Of a stretch of DNA of 64,000 nucleotides, positions 16,418 through 24,953 are shown piece after piece. The notes under the pieces were generated by a model. That model was not told the origin of the DNA. It did not search any database and saw only the letters and a list, made by a program, of their open reading frames with translations. This DNA is from Nocardia stercoris (lineage in GTDB: Bacteria > Actinomycetota > Actinomycetes > Mycobacteriales > Mycobacteriaceae), in assembly GCF_003696265.1 (NCBI RefSeq), contig NZ_RFFH01000001.1, positions 744,001 through 808,000 of the forward strand, read 5' to 3'. Made by a program: the position numbers and the translations under genes. Every line of letters starts with the position of its first letter. The stretch's first letter is position 1.

Positions 16418-17059
16418 ATGACTTCCTCGACGGTCCGACGAGCTTCGGACGCGACTGAGACCCTCGCAGAACGCAAACGCGCGGTGACGCGTCGAGCGTT
16501 GGCCGCGGTGGCCCTCGAGTTGGCCGTGGAACACGGTCTCGAGAACGTGACCGTGCCGGCCATCGCGGCGGCGGCCGGGGTGTCGGCCCGAACGTTCAAC
16601 AACTACTTCTCCAGCAAGGAGGAGGCCGTCGTCGCTCCGATCTTCGATCGAGCCACCCGGATCGTCGAGGCCTTCGAACGACGGCCGGCGGATGAACCGC
16701 TGTGGCAGGCGGTTACTTCGGCGATCGTCGCGCAGTTCTCCGACGAGGCCGACGTCGATCTCGGGTCGAATGCGGCGACGCGTGCGGCCATGAACAACCC
16801 CGCCCTGCGCGGTGAACAGCTGAAGGCATGTGCCGCAATCGAAGAACTGCTCGCGGCGGCGATCGCAGCGCGCGGTGACGTGCCGGCGAGCGACATTACG
16901 CCGCGCCTGGTCGCCGGCACGGCCATCACCGCCGCGCGAATCGCGTTCGACCACTGGAACGACGCTCACACCTCGTCGACATTGCGCGCGGCGATCACAC
17001 AAGCACTCGACATCGCGGGCGGTAACTTCACCACCCTCGGAACACAGGAGATACGTTGA
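16418..17059 (+). CDS. TetR-family regulator
   Basis: 213 residues. N-terminal HTH (KRAVTRRALAAVALELAVEH, VTVPAIAAAAGVSARTFNNYFSSKE) and a helical C-terminal ligand domain (MftR-like style). ATG 16418 follows closely after two TTGCGN5CGCAA sites, so autoregulation is likely. Its TGA shares one base with the next ATG (TGATG), so it is co-expressed with the deazaflavin-dependent nitroreductase gene. Confidence 0.9.
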   Translation: MTSSTVRRASDATETLAERKRAVTRRALAAVALELAVEHGLENVTVPAIAAAAGVSARTFNNYFSSKEEAVVAPIFDRATRIVEAFERRPADEPLWQAVTSAIVAQFSDEADVDLGSNAATRAAMNNPALRGEQLKACAAIEELLAAAIAARGDVPASDITPRLVAGTAITAARIAFDHWNDAHTSSTLRAAITQALDIAGGNFTTLGTQEIR

Positions 17060-17556
17060 TGTCCACCACCCCACCGTCTCCCACGTCCGGCCGGCAGTCC
17101 TTCTATCGGTACGTGAACCCCGTCATCCGTTTTCTGGTTCGGCTCGGGGTCGGCGTCGGCGGCAGCGACGCCGACCTGCTCAGAACCCTGCAGGTGACCG
17201 GCCGCGTCTCCGGTCGAACCTACGAGGTTCCGGTTCGGGTCGCCCTGATCGACGGAAACCGATATGTGATGACCATGCAAGGTGACACCGCGTGGGCGCG
17301 GAATCTCCGTGCCGGTGGCAAGGCGCGACTGCTGTACCGCGGGCGGGCCGAAGACGTACTGGCCAGAGAACTGGTCGATGAGGAGAAATATCAGTTCCTG
17401 GAAGCGCTGTTCCGGGACCCGGTTTTCGCCCGGCGCGCCCGTTCGGTCCTCCGATCCGAGCTGGGCGAAAGCCCGGACCATCTGGACGACAACACTATCC
17501 GCTCACTCGGTCGAATGTGGCATCCCTTTCAGCTCAGCACTTCCCGCCCCGGCTGA
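17059..17556 (+). CDS. Deazaflavin (F420)-dependent nitroreductase-family protein
   Basis: 165 residues of the Ddn/DUF385 split-barrel family: RTLQVTGRVSGRTYEVPVRV, the core stretch GNRYVMTMQGDTAWARNLRA, and GKARLLYRGRAEDVLA. Members bind F420H2 and reduce quinones, nitroimidazoles or aflatoxins. AGGAG precedes ATG 17059, which overlaps the TetR stop by one base. The TetR partner probably senses a substrate-like compound. Confidence 0.85.
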   Translation: MSTTPPSPTSGRQSFYRYVNPVIRFLVRLGVGVGGSDADLLRTLQVTGRVSGRTYEVPVRVALIDGNRYVMTMQGDTAWARNLRAGGKARLLYRGRAEDVLARELVDEEKYQFLEALFRDPVFARRARSVLRSELGESPDHLDDNTIRSLGRMWHPFQLSTSRPG

Positions 17557-17576
17557 TGCGCCCACGCTGACTGCCG

Positions 17577-18428
17577 TCAGGGGCGGGGTGCGACCAGCAG
17601 GGTTTGGGTGCTGCGTCCCAGCGGGCCGGTCCGGTCGAATAGCGCGGATTCGGCGAGCCCGATGCCGTGCGGCTGCGGATGGGTGACCGCGTCCAGGCAG
17701 ATCCATTCGCCGACCGGCTGCCGGTGCAGGGTGACCGTGAGATCGGTATTGATGAACAGGAATTTCGACCAGTCCAGGACGGCGCTGACCCCGTTGCCGG
17801 AGTCGGCGGCGGCCAGCGTTCGTTCCAGCGGGCTCGGCGTCGTTCCCGCGACGATCGGATACTTCAAGCGGATCCAGCACACCGCCGGACCCGGCTCGGT
17901 GAAAGAGCTGGTGGCGAAACGGTATTCGATGCCGGTGTGGAAGCCGATCGACTGGTTGGACGGAAACTGTTGCGGCCCTGCCGATTCGGGAAACGGCCGG
18001 GTGCCGCTCGGTGTGAACTCCAGGGGCAGATCCAACGGGGGATCGGCCAATTTGAGTCGCCAGGCGTTGGCCTGCATCACCGGTCCGCGATCGGTGGACA
18101 GTGTTGCCTCGATCAACTCGACGCTGCGCCCCGACCGCACCACGCGCGTCCGCACCGTCAACGGCTCCAGCGGAACCGGGCCCAGAATCTCGACCGCGAC
18201 CCGGCCGACCTGGAACCCCGGCCGCGGCGCGCACCGCTCGATCGCGTGCCCGAGCAGCGCCGAGGGCGGACCGGCATGCTGGGCATCGGGCGACCACGGG
18301 CCGCGAGTCAGTTCGGTGGAGAAGAACCGGTTCGGCGTTGCCGGGTCGGGTTCGTAGAAGGCGTCGGCCACGGCACCGACGGTACCAAGCGGTCCACCGC
18401 CTGCTGTCGGGCCAGTCGCTACGGCCAT
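17577..18428 (-). CDS. Acyl-CoA thioesterase-family protein (double hotdog)
   Basis: Up to 283 residues matching the TesB-like thioesterase family: FFSTELTRGPWSPDAQHAGP, PSALLGHAIERC, VAVEILGPVPLEPLTVRTRV, and second hotdog LDWSKFLFINTDLTVTLHRQ with WICLDAVTHPQPHGIGLAES. It should hydrolyse acyl-CoA; the substrate is unknown. The start may be ATG 18428 or GTG 18371 (VADAFYEPD), the latter nearer the conserved domain. It converges with the nitroreductase gene and is divergent from a TetR gene about 100 bases away, a plausible regulator. Confidence 0.8.
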   Translation of the reverse strand: MAVATGPTAGGGPLGTVGAVADAFYEPDPATPNRFFSTELTRGPWSPDAQHAGPPSALLGHAIERCAPRPGFQVGRVAVEILGPVPLEPLTVRTRVVRSGRSVELIEATLSTDRGPVMQANAWRLKLADPPLDLPLEFTPSGTRPFPESAGPQQFPSNQSIGFHTGIEYRFATSSFTEPGPAVCWIRLKYPIVAGTTPSPLERTLAAADSGNGVSAVLDWSKFLFINTDLTVTLHRQPVGEWICLDAVTHPQPHGIGLAESALFDRTGPLGRSTQTLLVAPRP

Positions 18429-18524
18429 ACGCGGGCGACCGGCGGTTCGCCGGGACGCCGAGCGGGAGTGCGCAGCGCATACACTCGACTCCGCCCTTCG
18501 GTAACTCCACGGAAAGACGTCGAC

Positions 18525-19184
18525 TTGCCCGCATCCGCAGCATCCGTCCCGGCCGGCCGCGCACGTCGGCGGATCGATCCTGCGGACATGCGACGTCGGC
18601 TAGTGGCGGCGACGGTTACCTCGCTCGTCGACTACGGGTACGCGGGCACGACGACGCTGCGGGTGCAGGAGCTGGCAGGTGCGTCGCGGGGTGCGCTGCT
18701 GCATCACTTTCCCAGCAAGCCGGATCTGTTCGTGGCCGCGGTCGCCAGCGTCGCGGAGCAGCAGGGGGAGTACCTGCGGTCGGTCCAGGAGCGGCCGGCG
18801 CCGGCGGGTGACCGGGTGCGGTTCGCGGTGTCGGTCTTGCACGAGGTGATGTCGGGGCCGTTGTTTCTGGCGGGGCTGGAGCTGTGGATGGCGGCCCGTA
18901 CCGATGCGGCGTTGCGAGCGGTCCTGGAGCCGTACGAACGGGAGGTCGGCCGGCAGTTGCGCGAGATCGGCGCCGCCGCGTTCGGGCCCGAGTACACCGC
19001 GCTGCCCGGCTACCACCTGGCGTTCGAATCGCTGCTGCAACTGCTGCGCGGACTCGCGACGACCAGCATCCTGCGCTCGAATCGCGAGGTGGAGCAGACG
19101 CTGCTGGACACCTGGAGCCGGTCCTTCCGCGCGGTGTGCGCGGCGGCCGACCAGGTGGCGCCGAGCCGAGCGGCACAGTCCTGA
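18525..19184 (+). CDS. TetR-family regulator
   Basis: About 219 residues. HTH region RRLVAATVTSLVDYGYAGTT, TLRVQELAGASRGALLHHFPSKPDLF; helical ligand domain after residue 75. No ATG precedes the domain closely; TTG 18525 with GGAAAGACG upstream gives a normal length, and an internal ATG at 18589 would begin only just before the first helix. Candidate targets are the divergent thioesterase or the downstream echA-SDR operon with its 22-bp palindrome; both are inference. Confidence 0.82.
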   Translation: MPASAASVPAGRARRRIDPADMRRRLVAATVTSLVDYGYAGTTTLRVQELAGASRGALLHHFPSKPDLFVAAVASVAEQQGEYLRSVQERPAPAGDRVRFAVSVLHEVMSGPLFLAGLELWMAARTDAALRAVLEPYEREVGRQLREIGAAAFGPEYTALPGYHLAFESLLQLLRGLATTSILRSNREVEQTLLDTWSRSFRAVCAAADQVAPSRAAQS

Positions 19185-19217
19185 TCGGCCGCCGAGCCGG
19201 TCACCCGAACAGCCGGA

Positions 19218-20045
19218 TCAGCCGACCAGCCCGCCGCTGCACGCGAGCACCTCGCCGGTGACATAGTCCGATTCCGGCAGGCACAGCAGGTAGACGGCGC
19301 CGGCCGCTTCCTCCGGTGTGCCCAGTCGTCCCAGCGGCGCCAGGTGCTGGGCGGCCTGCAGGACCATCGGGTTCACGCCGACCTTCATGGTGCGGCCGTT
19401 GATGTCGATGGTGGCGTCGGATCCGGCCTCGGCCTCGGTGAGCCGGGTCTTGATCAACCCGAAGGCGACCGCGTTGACGGTGACGCGGTAGCGTCCCCAT
19501 TCCTTGGCCATGGCCTTGGTCAGGCCGATGATTCCCGCCATGCCCGCCGAGTAGTTGATCTGCCCGGCATTGCCGTACAGGCCGGCCAGGGAGGAGATGT
19601 TCACGACCTTGCGGGTGATCGCTTGTCCCGCTTCATGTTCCCGCTTGGCGGCGGCGCTGATCACCGGCTGGGCGGCCCGCATGATGCGGAACGGGGCCGT
19701 GAGGTGGACGCCGAGGATCGCGTCCCATTGCTCGTCGGACATCTTCTGCACCACGCCGTCCCAGGTGTAGCCGGCGTTGTTGACGATGATGTCGAGGCCA
19801 CCGAAGTTGTCGACCGCGGCGCCGACGAACCGGTCGGCGAATCCGTCGGCGGTGACATCGCCGGCGCAGGGGACAGCGGTTCCGCCGGCGGCGGTGATCT
19901 CGGCGACGACCGCGTCCGCCGTGGCGGGATCGAGATCGTTGACGACGACCTGCGCGCCGGCGGCGGCCAGTTTGCGGGCGATGGCCGCACCGATGCCGCG
20001 GCCGGATCCGCTGACGATCGCGGACTTGCCGGAAAGGCTGCTCAT
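19218..20045 (-). CDS. SDR-family protein with catalytic Lys replaced by Met
   Basis: 275 residues of FabG-like SDR. Cofactor motif SGSGRGIGAAIARKL (12 onward), NNAGYTWDG, catalytic Ser in VVNISSLAGLYG. The Tyr lies in INYSAGMAG, where the usual YxxxK lysine is methionine. The rest is well kept (IGLTKAMAKEWG, VTVNAVAFGLIKTRL). Either it uses another residue or it is a structural partner. It is second in an operon with an enoyl-CoA hydratase (ATGA overlap), suggesting acyl-CoA or steroid side-chain metabolism. Confidence 0.85.
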   Translation of the reverse strand: MSSLSGKSAIVSGSGRGIGAAIARKLAAAGAQVVVNDLDPATADAVVAEITAAGGTAVPCAGDVTADGFADRFVGAAVDNFGGLDIIVNNAGYTWDGVVQKMSDEQWDAILGVHLTAPFRIMRAAQPVISAAAKREHEAGQAITRKVVNISSLAGLYGNAGQINYSAGMAGIIGLTKAMAKEWGRYRVTVNAVAFGLIKTRLTEAEAGSDATIDINGRTMKVGVNPMVLQAAQHLAPLGRLGTPEEAAGAVYLLCLPESDYVTGEVLACSGGLVG

Positions 20046-20812
20046 GCGAAGCTGCCGTGGCGTCCGGCGCCGGCGCTGAACCGTCCCGCGCCCGCGAGGG
20101 TGTCGGCGGTGAGTGAATGCACCCCGTGGTCGTATTCGACTGCCAGGGCACGGGTTTCGTCCAGGCCCTGCTGTTCGAGCAGCGACAGGCGATCGTGCCG
20201 CAGGCAGGTCTGCGGGAAGGCGGCCAGCTGCCGGCCCAGCTCGATCGCCGCCGGCAATGCCTGACCCGCGGGGACGATCCGGTCGGCCAGGCCGATCGCC
20301 ATCGCCTCCGCCGCGGGGACGAGACGCCCGGTGAGGATCAGATCCATCGCGCGCCCGGTGCCGATCAGGCGGGGGAGCCGGACGGTGCCGCCGTCGATCA
20401 GCGGCACGCCCCAGCGGCGACAGAACACACCGAAGACCGCGTCCTGCTCGACGATCCGCAGGTCGGCCCAGATCGCGAGCTCCAGCCCGCCCGCGACGGC
20501 GTAGCCGGACACCGCCGCGAGCACCGGTTTGCTCAGCCGCAGCCGGGAAACGCCCATCGGCGCGTCACCGGTGGGTTCGAACCGGTTCGGCCGGCCGGCC
20601 GCGACCGCCTTCAGATCGGCTCCGGCGCAGAATGTTCCGCCGCACCCGTGCAGCACCGCCACGGCCGCGTCCGGGTCGGCGTCGAAGGACCGGAATGCGG
20701 CGGCGAGTGCTTCCGCGGTGTCTCGGTCGACGGCGTTGCGGGCGTCCGGCCGGTTGATGCCGATCGTGGTGACCGGGCCGTGTCGTTCGACCAGAACGGT
20801 GTCGGTCGTCAT
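20042..20812 (-). CDS. Enoyl-CoA hydratase/isomerase-family protein (EchA3-like)
   Basis: 256 residues of crotonase fold. CoA/oxyanion region GGTFCAGADLKAVAAG, second oxyanion ALVAVSGYAVAGGLELAIWA-like stretch, then FGVFCRRWGVPLIDGGTVRL. This CRRWGVP pattern, which I recall from mycobacterial EchA3, differs from catalytic hydratases with Glu at the active site, so the reaction may not be simple hydration. First gene of the operon with the SDR; its promoter region holds a perfect 22-bp palindrome. Confidence 0.85.
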   Translation of the reverse strand: MTTDTVLVERHGPVTTIGINRPDARNAVDRDTAEALAAAFRSFDADPDAAVAVLHGCGGTFCAGADLKAVAAGRPNRFEPTGDAPMGVSRLRLSKPVLAAVSGYAVAGGLELAIWADLRIVEQDAVFGVFCRRWGVPLIDGGTVRLPRLIGTGRAMDLILTGRLVPAAEAMAIGLADRIVPAGQALPAAIELGRQLAAFPQTCLRHDRLSLLEQQGLDETRALAVEYDHGVHSLTADTLAGAGRFSAGAGRHGSFA

Positions 20813-20842
20813 GGGTCCTCCTGGTTTCGGTCACTCGACCCT

Positions 20843-20872
20843 AACAGTCAGTCCGGACTGACTGTCAAGCTT
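20843..20872 (-). promoter_or_regulatory. Promoter with 22-bp palindromic operator
   Basis: ACAGTCAGTCC-GGACTGACTGT (20844-20865) is a perfect palindrome. On the minus strand TTGACA (-35) begins at its edge and a TTAGGG-like -10 follows at about 17-18 bases, so the operator fills the spacer. This is a typical TetR repression site for the echA-SDR operon; the TetR at 18525-19184 is the nearest candidate. Confidence 0.75.
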
Positions 20873-20887
20873 TCGTCGCGGCGATGA

Positions 20888-21361
20888 TCACGCGGCGGTG
20901 GGGCGTCGGCCACCGGAGGCGAGAGTGAGGATGTCCTTGTTGCCGTCGGCCCAGGTGGCGGTCATGGTGACCGTGTCGATGAGCCATCCGGTCGCGCCGC
21001 GGGTCAGGGTGATGCGGTAGGTCCCGCCGAGGGTCCAGCGCGGGGAACCGAACGGGTTGGCCAGCAGGTGGACGGCCTGGAAGACAGCGGTGAGTTCGGC
21101 CCGGTCGCCGTCGGTGGTGACCAGATGGTTGCCCAGCAGATGCTGGGTGGCGTCGAAAGCGCCCAGCAGGGTGGACCATTCGCCCCGGATCTGGGCGGGG
21201 GTGGCGACCGCGGGCTGCCCGCCCCAGATGCTGGTGTAGTCGAGGGTGACCTGTTCGGCGAAAACGCCTGCGAGAGCGTCCCAGTCGCGAGTATCGATGG
21301 ACCAGAACAGCCGGGTGGCGGCCTCGATGATGTCGTTGCGGTCCTGTGCGGTGGTGGTCAT
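20888..21361 (-). CDS. SnoaL/NTF2-like protein
   Basis: 157 residues with a SnoaL-like cone fold: IIEAATRLFWSIDTRDWDAL, VFAEQVTLDYTSIWGG, QHLLGNHLVTTDGDRAEL and WTLGGTYRITLTRGATGWLI. Homologues are small hydratases, isomerases or binding proteins; no specific catalytic pair is proposed. It lies 36 bases downstream of a carboxymuconolactone-decarboxylase-like gene on the same strand, likely one transcript, divergent from an XRE regulator. Confidence 0.82.
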   Translation of the reverse strand: MTTTAQDRNDIIEAATRLFWSIDTRDWDALAGVFAEQVTLDYTSIWGGQPAVATPAQIRGEWSTLLGAFDATQHLLGNHLVTTDGDRAELTAVFQAVHLLANPFGSPRWTLGGTYRITLTRGATGWLIDTVTMTATWADGNKDILTLASGGRRPTAA

Positions 21362-21397
21362 GGTGACTCCTTGCGAAAAGTGGTGCGGGGGAACGGA

Positions 21398-21790
21398 TCA
21401 GGACAGGGGAAGCAGGTCGCGCTCGGCGAAGACCGTGCGGGCGACGGTCATGGCGTTGAGCACGCGCGGAAACCCGGCGTAGGGGAGTGCCTGAATGACG
21501 GCTTCCACCACGGCTTCCGCAGCGACACCGACGTTGAGTGCGGTGGTCAGGTGGGCTTCGAGCTGGGGCCGGGCGTCACCCAGACCGATCAGCACGCCGA
21601 TGATGACAAGTTCGCGGGCGCCGATGTCGAGACCGGGCCGGGCGTGGATGTCGCCGTAGGCGAATTCGACCGCGAACCGGTGCAGGTCCGGCGCGATATC
21701 GGCGAGTGCGTCGTAGACCCGGTGGCGGGCGGCGGTGGCGCCGCCCATCTCCTGCTGGCGGGCCGCGCCGCGGAGGTAGCGTTCGTTCAT
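21398..21790 (-). CDS. Carboxymuconolactone decarboxylase-family protein
   Basis: 130 residues of the CMD/AhpD-like helical fold: FAYGDIHARPGLDIGARELV, IIGVLIGLGDARPQLEAHL, ALNVGVAAEAVVEAVIQALP, YAGFPRVLNAM. The CxxC of AhpD is absent, so peroxidase activity is unlikely and a decarboxylase/lactone role is more typical. ATG 21790 is chosen over an upstream in-frame start at 21814. With the SnoaL gene it forms a two-gene unit divergent from the XRE regulator at 21880. Confidence 0.85.
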   Translation of the reverse strand: MNERYLRGAARQQEMGGATAARHRVYDALADIAPDLHRFAVEFAYGDIHARPGLDIGARELVIIGVLIGLGDARPQLEAHLTTALNVGVAAEAVVEAVIQALPYAGFPRVLNAMTVARTVFAERDLLPLS

Positions 21791-21879
21791 GAGACTGAGC
21801 CTGCCGGGGTGCACGTACCCGAACCAGGCCCCGGTTTTCCCCGTACTCCCAGGGCGACGATAGGTCGTAGAATCGCGGA

Positions 21880-22728
21880 ATGACCGAGTTGGGCAGCTTT
21901 TTGGCGACGTGCCGCGCTCGCGTGGAACCCGCCGATATCGGATTGCCCGGCGGCGGGCGGCGGCGGGTGCCGGGGTTGCGGCGTGAGGAATTGGCGCTGC
22001 TCGCCGGGATCAGTGCCGAGTACTACCAGCGGTTGGAGCAGGGGCGGGCGGCGCACCCGTCCGACGAGGTGCTCGACGCCATCGCCGACGTGCTGCGACT
22101 GGACCGGGTGGAGCGCGGGCACCTGCGGGCACTGGCCCGGCCGGCACGGCGGGCCGGGCCGTCGGCCCCGAAGCGGGTGCGCCCCGAACTGCGGCGGATG
22201 CTGAACCTGATGACCGCCGCGCCCGCGCTGATCATCACCGACACGTTCACGGTGCTGGCGGCGAATCCCTTGGCGCAGGTGATGTTCGAGCCGCTGGTGC
22301 CACTGGAGAACCTGGCCCGCAGCCTGTTCACCGATCCGGCGGCGCGAGCCTTCTACCTGGACCGGTCGGAGGTGGCCACCGCCACCGTGGCTCAGCTGCA
22401 CCTGGTGCTCGGCCGGTATCCCGGCGATCGCGACGCCCTCGCTCTGGTAGACGAATTGAGCAGCAGTTCAACGGAATTCGCGGCGCTCTGGCGGTCCGGC
22501 GGCGTCACGCAGCGCACGCACGGCAGTAAGCGCTTCGACCACCCCGCCGTGGGCGAGTTTGCGGTCGACTACGAAAACCTGGAACTGCCCGGCGACCCGC
22601 GACACCGCCTGGTGACCTTCCTGCCCACCACCGCCTACCCGACGGTCCTGGACCGCCTTCAGCAGCTCGCCGCGCACGGTCCGTCGACGGCCGAGCCGGA
22701 GGTCCGAGGGCTGCGGCTGATCGGCTGA
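21880..22728 (+). CDS. XRE-family regulator with MmyB-like domain
   Basis: 282 residues. Classic MmyB-class start (FLATCRARVEPADIGLP), HTH VPGLRREELALLAGISAEYY and QRLEQGRAAHPSDEVLDAIA, then the PAS-like MmyB domain (ALIITDTFTVLAANPLAQVM to HPAVGEFAVDYENLELPGD). MmyB domains bind fatty-acid-like ligands. Such regulators usually control a divergent oxidoreductase or small enzyme; here the CMD-SnoaL pair begins 89 bases away. Confidence 0.9.
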   Translation: MTELGSFLATCRARVEPADIGLPGGGRRRVPGLRREELALLAGISAEYYQRLEQGRAAHPSDEVLDAIADVLRLDRVERGHLRALARPARRAGPSAPKRVRPELRRMLNLMTAAPALIITDTFTVLAANPLAQVMFEPLVPLENLARSLFTDPAARAFYLDRSEVATATVAQLHLVLGRYPGDRDALALVDELSSSSTEFAALWRSGGVTQRTHGSKRFDHPAVGEFAVDYENLELPGDPRHRLVTFLPTTAYPTVLDRLQQLAAHGPSTAEPEVRGLRLIG

Positions 22729-22788
22729 CACCCGGCTCGGCTGACCGCGTTCGTCCGCTGTCGGGGGCAACCAGCCTTCGCCGGTCGG

Positions 22789-23574
22789 CTACGAAGCTGC
22801 GACGAGGTCCGGAAGTTTGTGTGCCAGAACGTATTCGGGGTACTTCGGGTCGATGCCGTCGCCCGAGGAGGTGCCGCTGATCCGGCGGCCGATCCACGGC
22901 AGCAGGAAACCGGTGACCCACTCGATATTCTCGCGGCGTTGCTCTGTCGCGGGCTTGATCGGTGCCGGCCCGAGCCCGGGTACCTCGATCGTGGCAGGTG
23001 CCCCGAGGACGCGCAGTACCTCGGCCGCGAGCAGTTCGTGGCCTAGTGGGCTGGGGTGCAGACGATCCCACGACCACAATCTGCGGTCGTCGAATTGTTT
23101 CAGTCGCCAGAAGTCCAGGACCGCACCGTGGTGGCGGTCCGCGATTTCGCGCAGGTACTCGTTGTAGGTCGCGGCGCGGCCGCGCAGCGTCTTGTAGATC
23201 GGGTCGAACGATCCGTCGAAGGCCGTGAAGATCACCACGAACGCGCCCGTTGCGGCCAGTTGCGCGACCACCTCGGCGCAGTCGCGGACCAGTTCGTCGA
23301 GATCGACCCGGGGCCGCAGGATGTCGTTGCCGCCGGCGCTCAGGACGACCAGGTCGGGTCGCAATTCCACTGCGGCTGGAACCTGTTCGGCGAGTACCTG
23401 TTTCATCTTGCGGCCGCGGATCGCGAGATTCGCGTACTGCAACTGCGGGTTGCCCTGGGCCAGTTCGGCCGCCACCCGGTCGGCCCAGCCGCGTACCCCG
23501 TTCGGCCGCGCCTCGTCCGGATCGCCGACGCCTTCGGTCAGCGAATCACCCAACGCCACGAATCGATCGAACAT
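22789..23574 (-). CDS. SGNH/GDSL hydrolase, cytosolic
   Basis: 261 residues. Block I FVALGDSLTEGVGDP with nucleophile Ser11, block II Gly in ANLAIRGRKMKQVL, block III SAGGNDILRP with Asn, block V DRLHPSPLGHELLA with His. No signal peptide, so an intracellular esterase/lipase. ATG 23574 is chosen because the family core starts immediately; GTG 23583 is possible. Single gene. The C-terminal 90 residues (ATIEVPGLGPAPIKPATEQR onward) are an actinobacterial extension. Confidence 0.85.
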   Translation of the reverse strand: MFDRFVALGDSLTEGVGDPDEARPNGVRGWADRVAAELAQGNPQLQYANLAIRGRKMKQVLAEQVPAAVELRPDLVVLSAGGNDILRPRVDLDELVRDCAEVVAQLAATGAFVVIFTAFDGSFDPIYKTLRGRAATYNEYLREIADRHHGAVLDFWRLKQFDDRRLWSWDRLHPSPLGHELLAAEVLRVLGAPATIEVPGLGPAPIKPATEQRRENIEWVTGFLLPWIGRRISGTSSGDGIDPKYPEYVLAHKLPDLVAAS

Positions 23575-23888
23575 CCTGTCCACGCCACCCCAATCAAACC
23601 ATGCATGAGCGAATGTCAGTGTAGGTCCAGGGCTGGGATCGCGCTCGGCGGGTTGCCGCGCAGTGCGGTGCAACGAAGCATGCAGAACTGAATGTTATTG
23701 CCGTGCTTTGGTTTGCGCAGGGCCGTGCTGAGCACGGCCTTGCCGCGCCGGATCGTGCCGAGCGGTAGCGAGCCGCGCGCGGATCGGCGGAATCGCCCGC
23801 ATCGGAGGCGAGTCCGCCGATTACCGGCGTATGTCGACCGGGATGAACGCCCGGTGGCTGCACTTAGGTGGCGATATTCGGCTCCGGG
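23575..23888. other. Intergenic stretch with two hairpins
   Basis: 314 bases without a gene. GGCCGTGCTGAGCACGGCC (23721-23739) is a compact palindrome. At 23783-23821 ATCGGCGGA and TCCGCCGAT flank an inner CGCC/GGCG pair, a 13-bp interrupted stem. Both lie downstream of the AraC-VOC operon on its strand and may end it; the rest holds the SGNH promoter. Confidence 0.5.
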
Positions 23889-24332
23889 TCAGGCCGACGG
23901 TTCGGCGGCGAAATCGCCCGGCTGGTACGGTTTCGGCTCGACCAGCACCATCCAGTTGCCGGAATTGTCGCGCATCAAGGCTTCTACGCCGTAGGGGCGG
24001 TCGGCCGGCTCCTGGAGGAATTCGACGCCCTTGGCGCGCAATTCCGCGTAGGTCTTGCGGCAGTCGTCGACGTTGAGTCCGACGCCGGGAAGCCCACCCT
24101 CGGCCTGGGCGCGCCGCATGGCCTCGATCAGGTCGTCCGACATCGGCGGGCCGGGGATGGCGAGGTGGAGGATCAGTTCGGGTTGGCTCGGATGGGAGAC
24201 GGTGACCCAGCGATAATCCGGGCCCAGCTGGATGTCGTCCTTGGCGTCGAACCCGAGGACGTCGGTGTAGAAGGCGAGGGACTCGTCGATGTCCTTGACG
24301 AAGACCGATACGAGGCTGACGTTGGTGATCAT
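23889..24332 (-). CDS. VOC-family (glyoxalase-like) protein
   Basis: 147 residues, two beta-alpha-beta-beta-beta modules: VSLVSVFVKDIDESLAFYTD, VLGFDAKDDIQLG, then VGLNVDDCRKTYAELRAKGV and MRDNSGNWMVLVEPKPY. Metal ligands of glyoxalase I are partly visible (His in ELILHLAIPG, Glu near the end), so activity is open; bleomycin-type binding is also possible. ATGA overlap with the upstream AraC gene (24329-24332) shows one operon. Confidence 0.85.
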   Translation of the reverse strand: MITNVSLVSVFVKDIDESLAFYTDVLGFDAKDDIQLGPDYRWVTVSHPSQPELILHLAIPGPPMSDDLIEAMRRAQAEGGLPGVGLNVDDCRKTYAELRAKGVEFLQEPADRPYGVEALMRDNSGNWMVLVEPKPYQPGDFAAEPSA

Positions 24333-24787
24333 GTCCCCGAATCTATGGGCCGATCGGCGCCGGATGCTTCTTCTGGATTGCGGCGTTCCACGAGTCCGGT
24401 CATGAAGACGATGCAGCCCGGAATTCGGGGCGCCCCGAGTTCGGCGTAGCGGCGCTGGAAGGCGCTCGGTGTCTCGCCGGTGATCGCGGTGAACCTGGCG
24501 CTGAACGAGCCCAGTGACGAATAGCCGACCGCGTGACAGACCTCGGTAACGGTGAGGTTCGAGGCACGCAGCAGGTCCTGGGCTCGCTCGATCCGTCGCT
24601 CGGACAGGTAGGCGGTGGGGGTGCGGCCGTAGACCTTGGCGAAGCTGCGCAGAAAGTGGTACTTGCTGATACCGGCCAGTTCGGCCAGCTCGTCCAGGTC
24701 GGTGGCCTCGGCGAAGTGCCGGTCGAGGTGGTCGCGTGCCCGGCGGAGATGGATCAGCAGATCACCGGGCACACGTGGTCGGGTCAC
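24329..24787 (-). CDS. AraC-family regulator, DNA-binding domain plus short tail
   Basis: 152 residues. Two HTHs: ATDLDELAELAGISKYHFLR and LTVTEVCHAVGYSSLGSFSA with RFTAITGETPSAFQRRY. There is no N-terminal sensor domain; about 35 residues follow the domain. The start codon has an ATG with the frame beginning TRPRVPGDLLIHLRRARDHL. Stand-alone AraC domains coupled to a VOC gene are common in actinobacteria and probably control their own operon. Confidence 0.88.
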   Translation of the reverse strand: MTRPRVPGDLLIHLRRARDHLDRHFAEATDLDELAELAGISKYHFLRSFAKVYGRTPTAYLSERRIERAQDLLRASNLTVTEVCHAVGYSSLGSFSARFTAITGETPSAFQRRYAELGAPRIPGCIVFMTGLVERRNPEEASGADRPIDSGT

Positions 24788-24953
24788 GTCTCTCTCCGCT
24801 GCGTCGGGTCGGTAGGTCCCGCCACCATAACGGTGGTCGATTCTCCGGTGGACGAGTGCCGACCCGGCCGGCTACCACCGGCTTCCCAGTCCCGGGAACA
24901 TCCGATGATCGACGTGTGGCGGTGTGGGCTGTCCGGATGAGAGCGAGGCGCCG

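Noticed and set aside
17667..19184. 505-residue frame ending in the TetR
   Set aside because: Upstream part is a shadow of the thioesterase gene; TetR homology begins near 18525.
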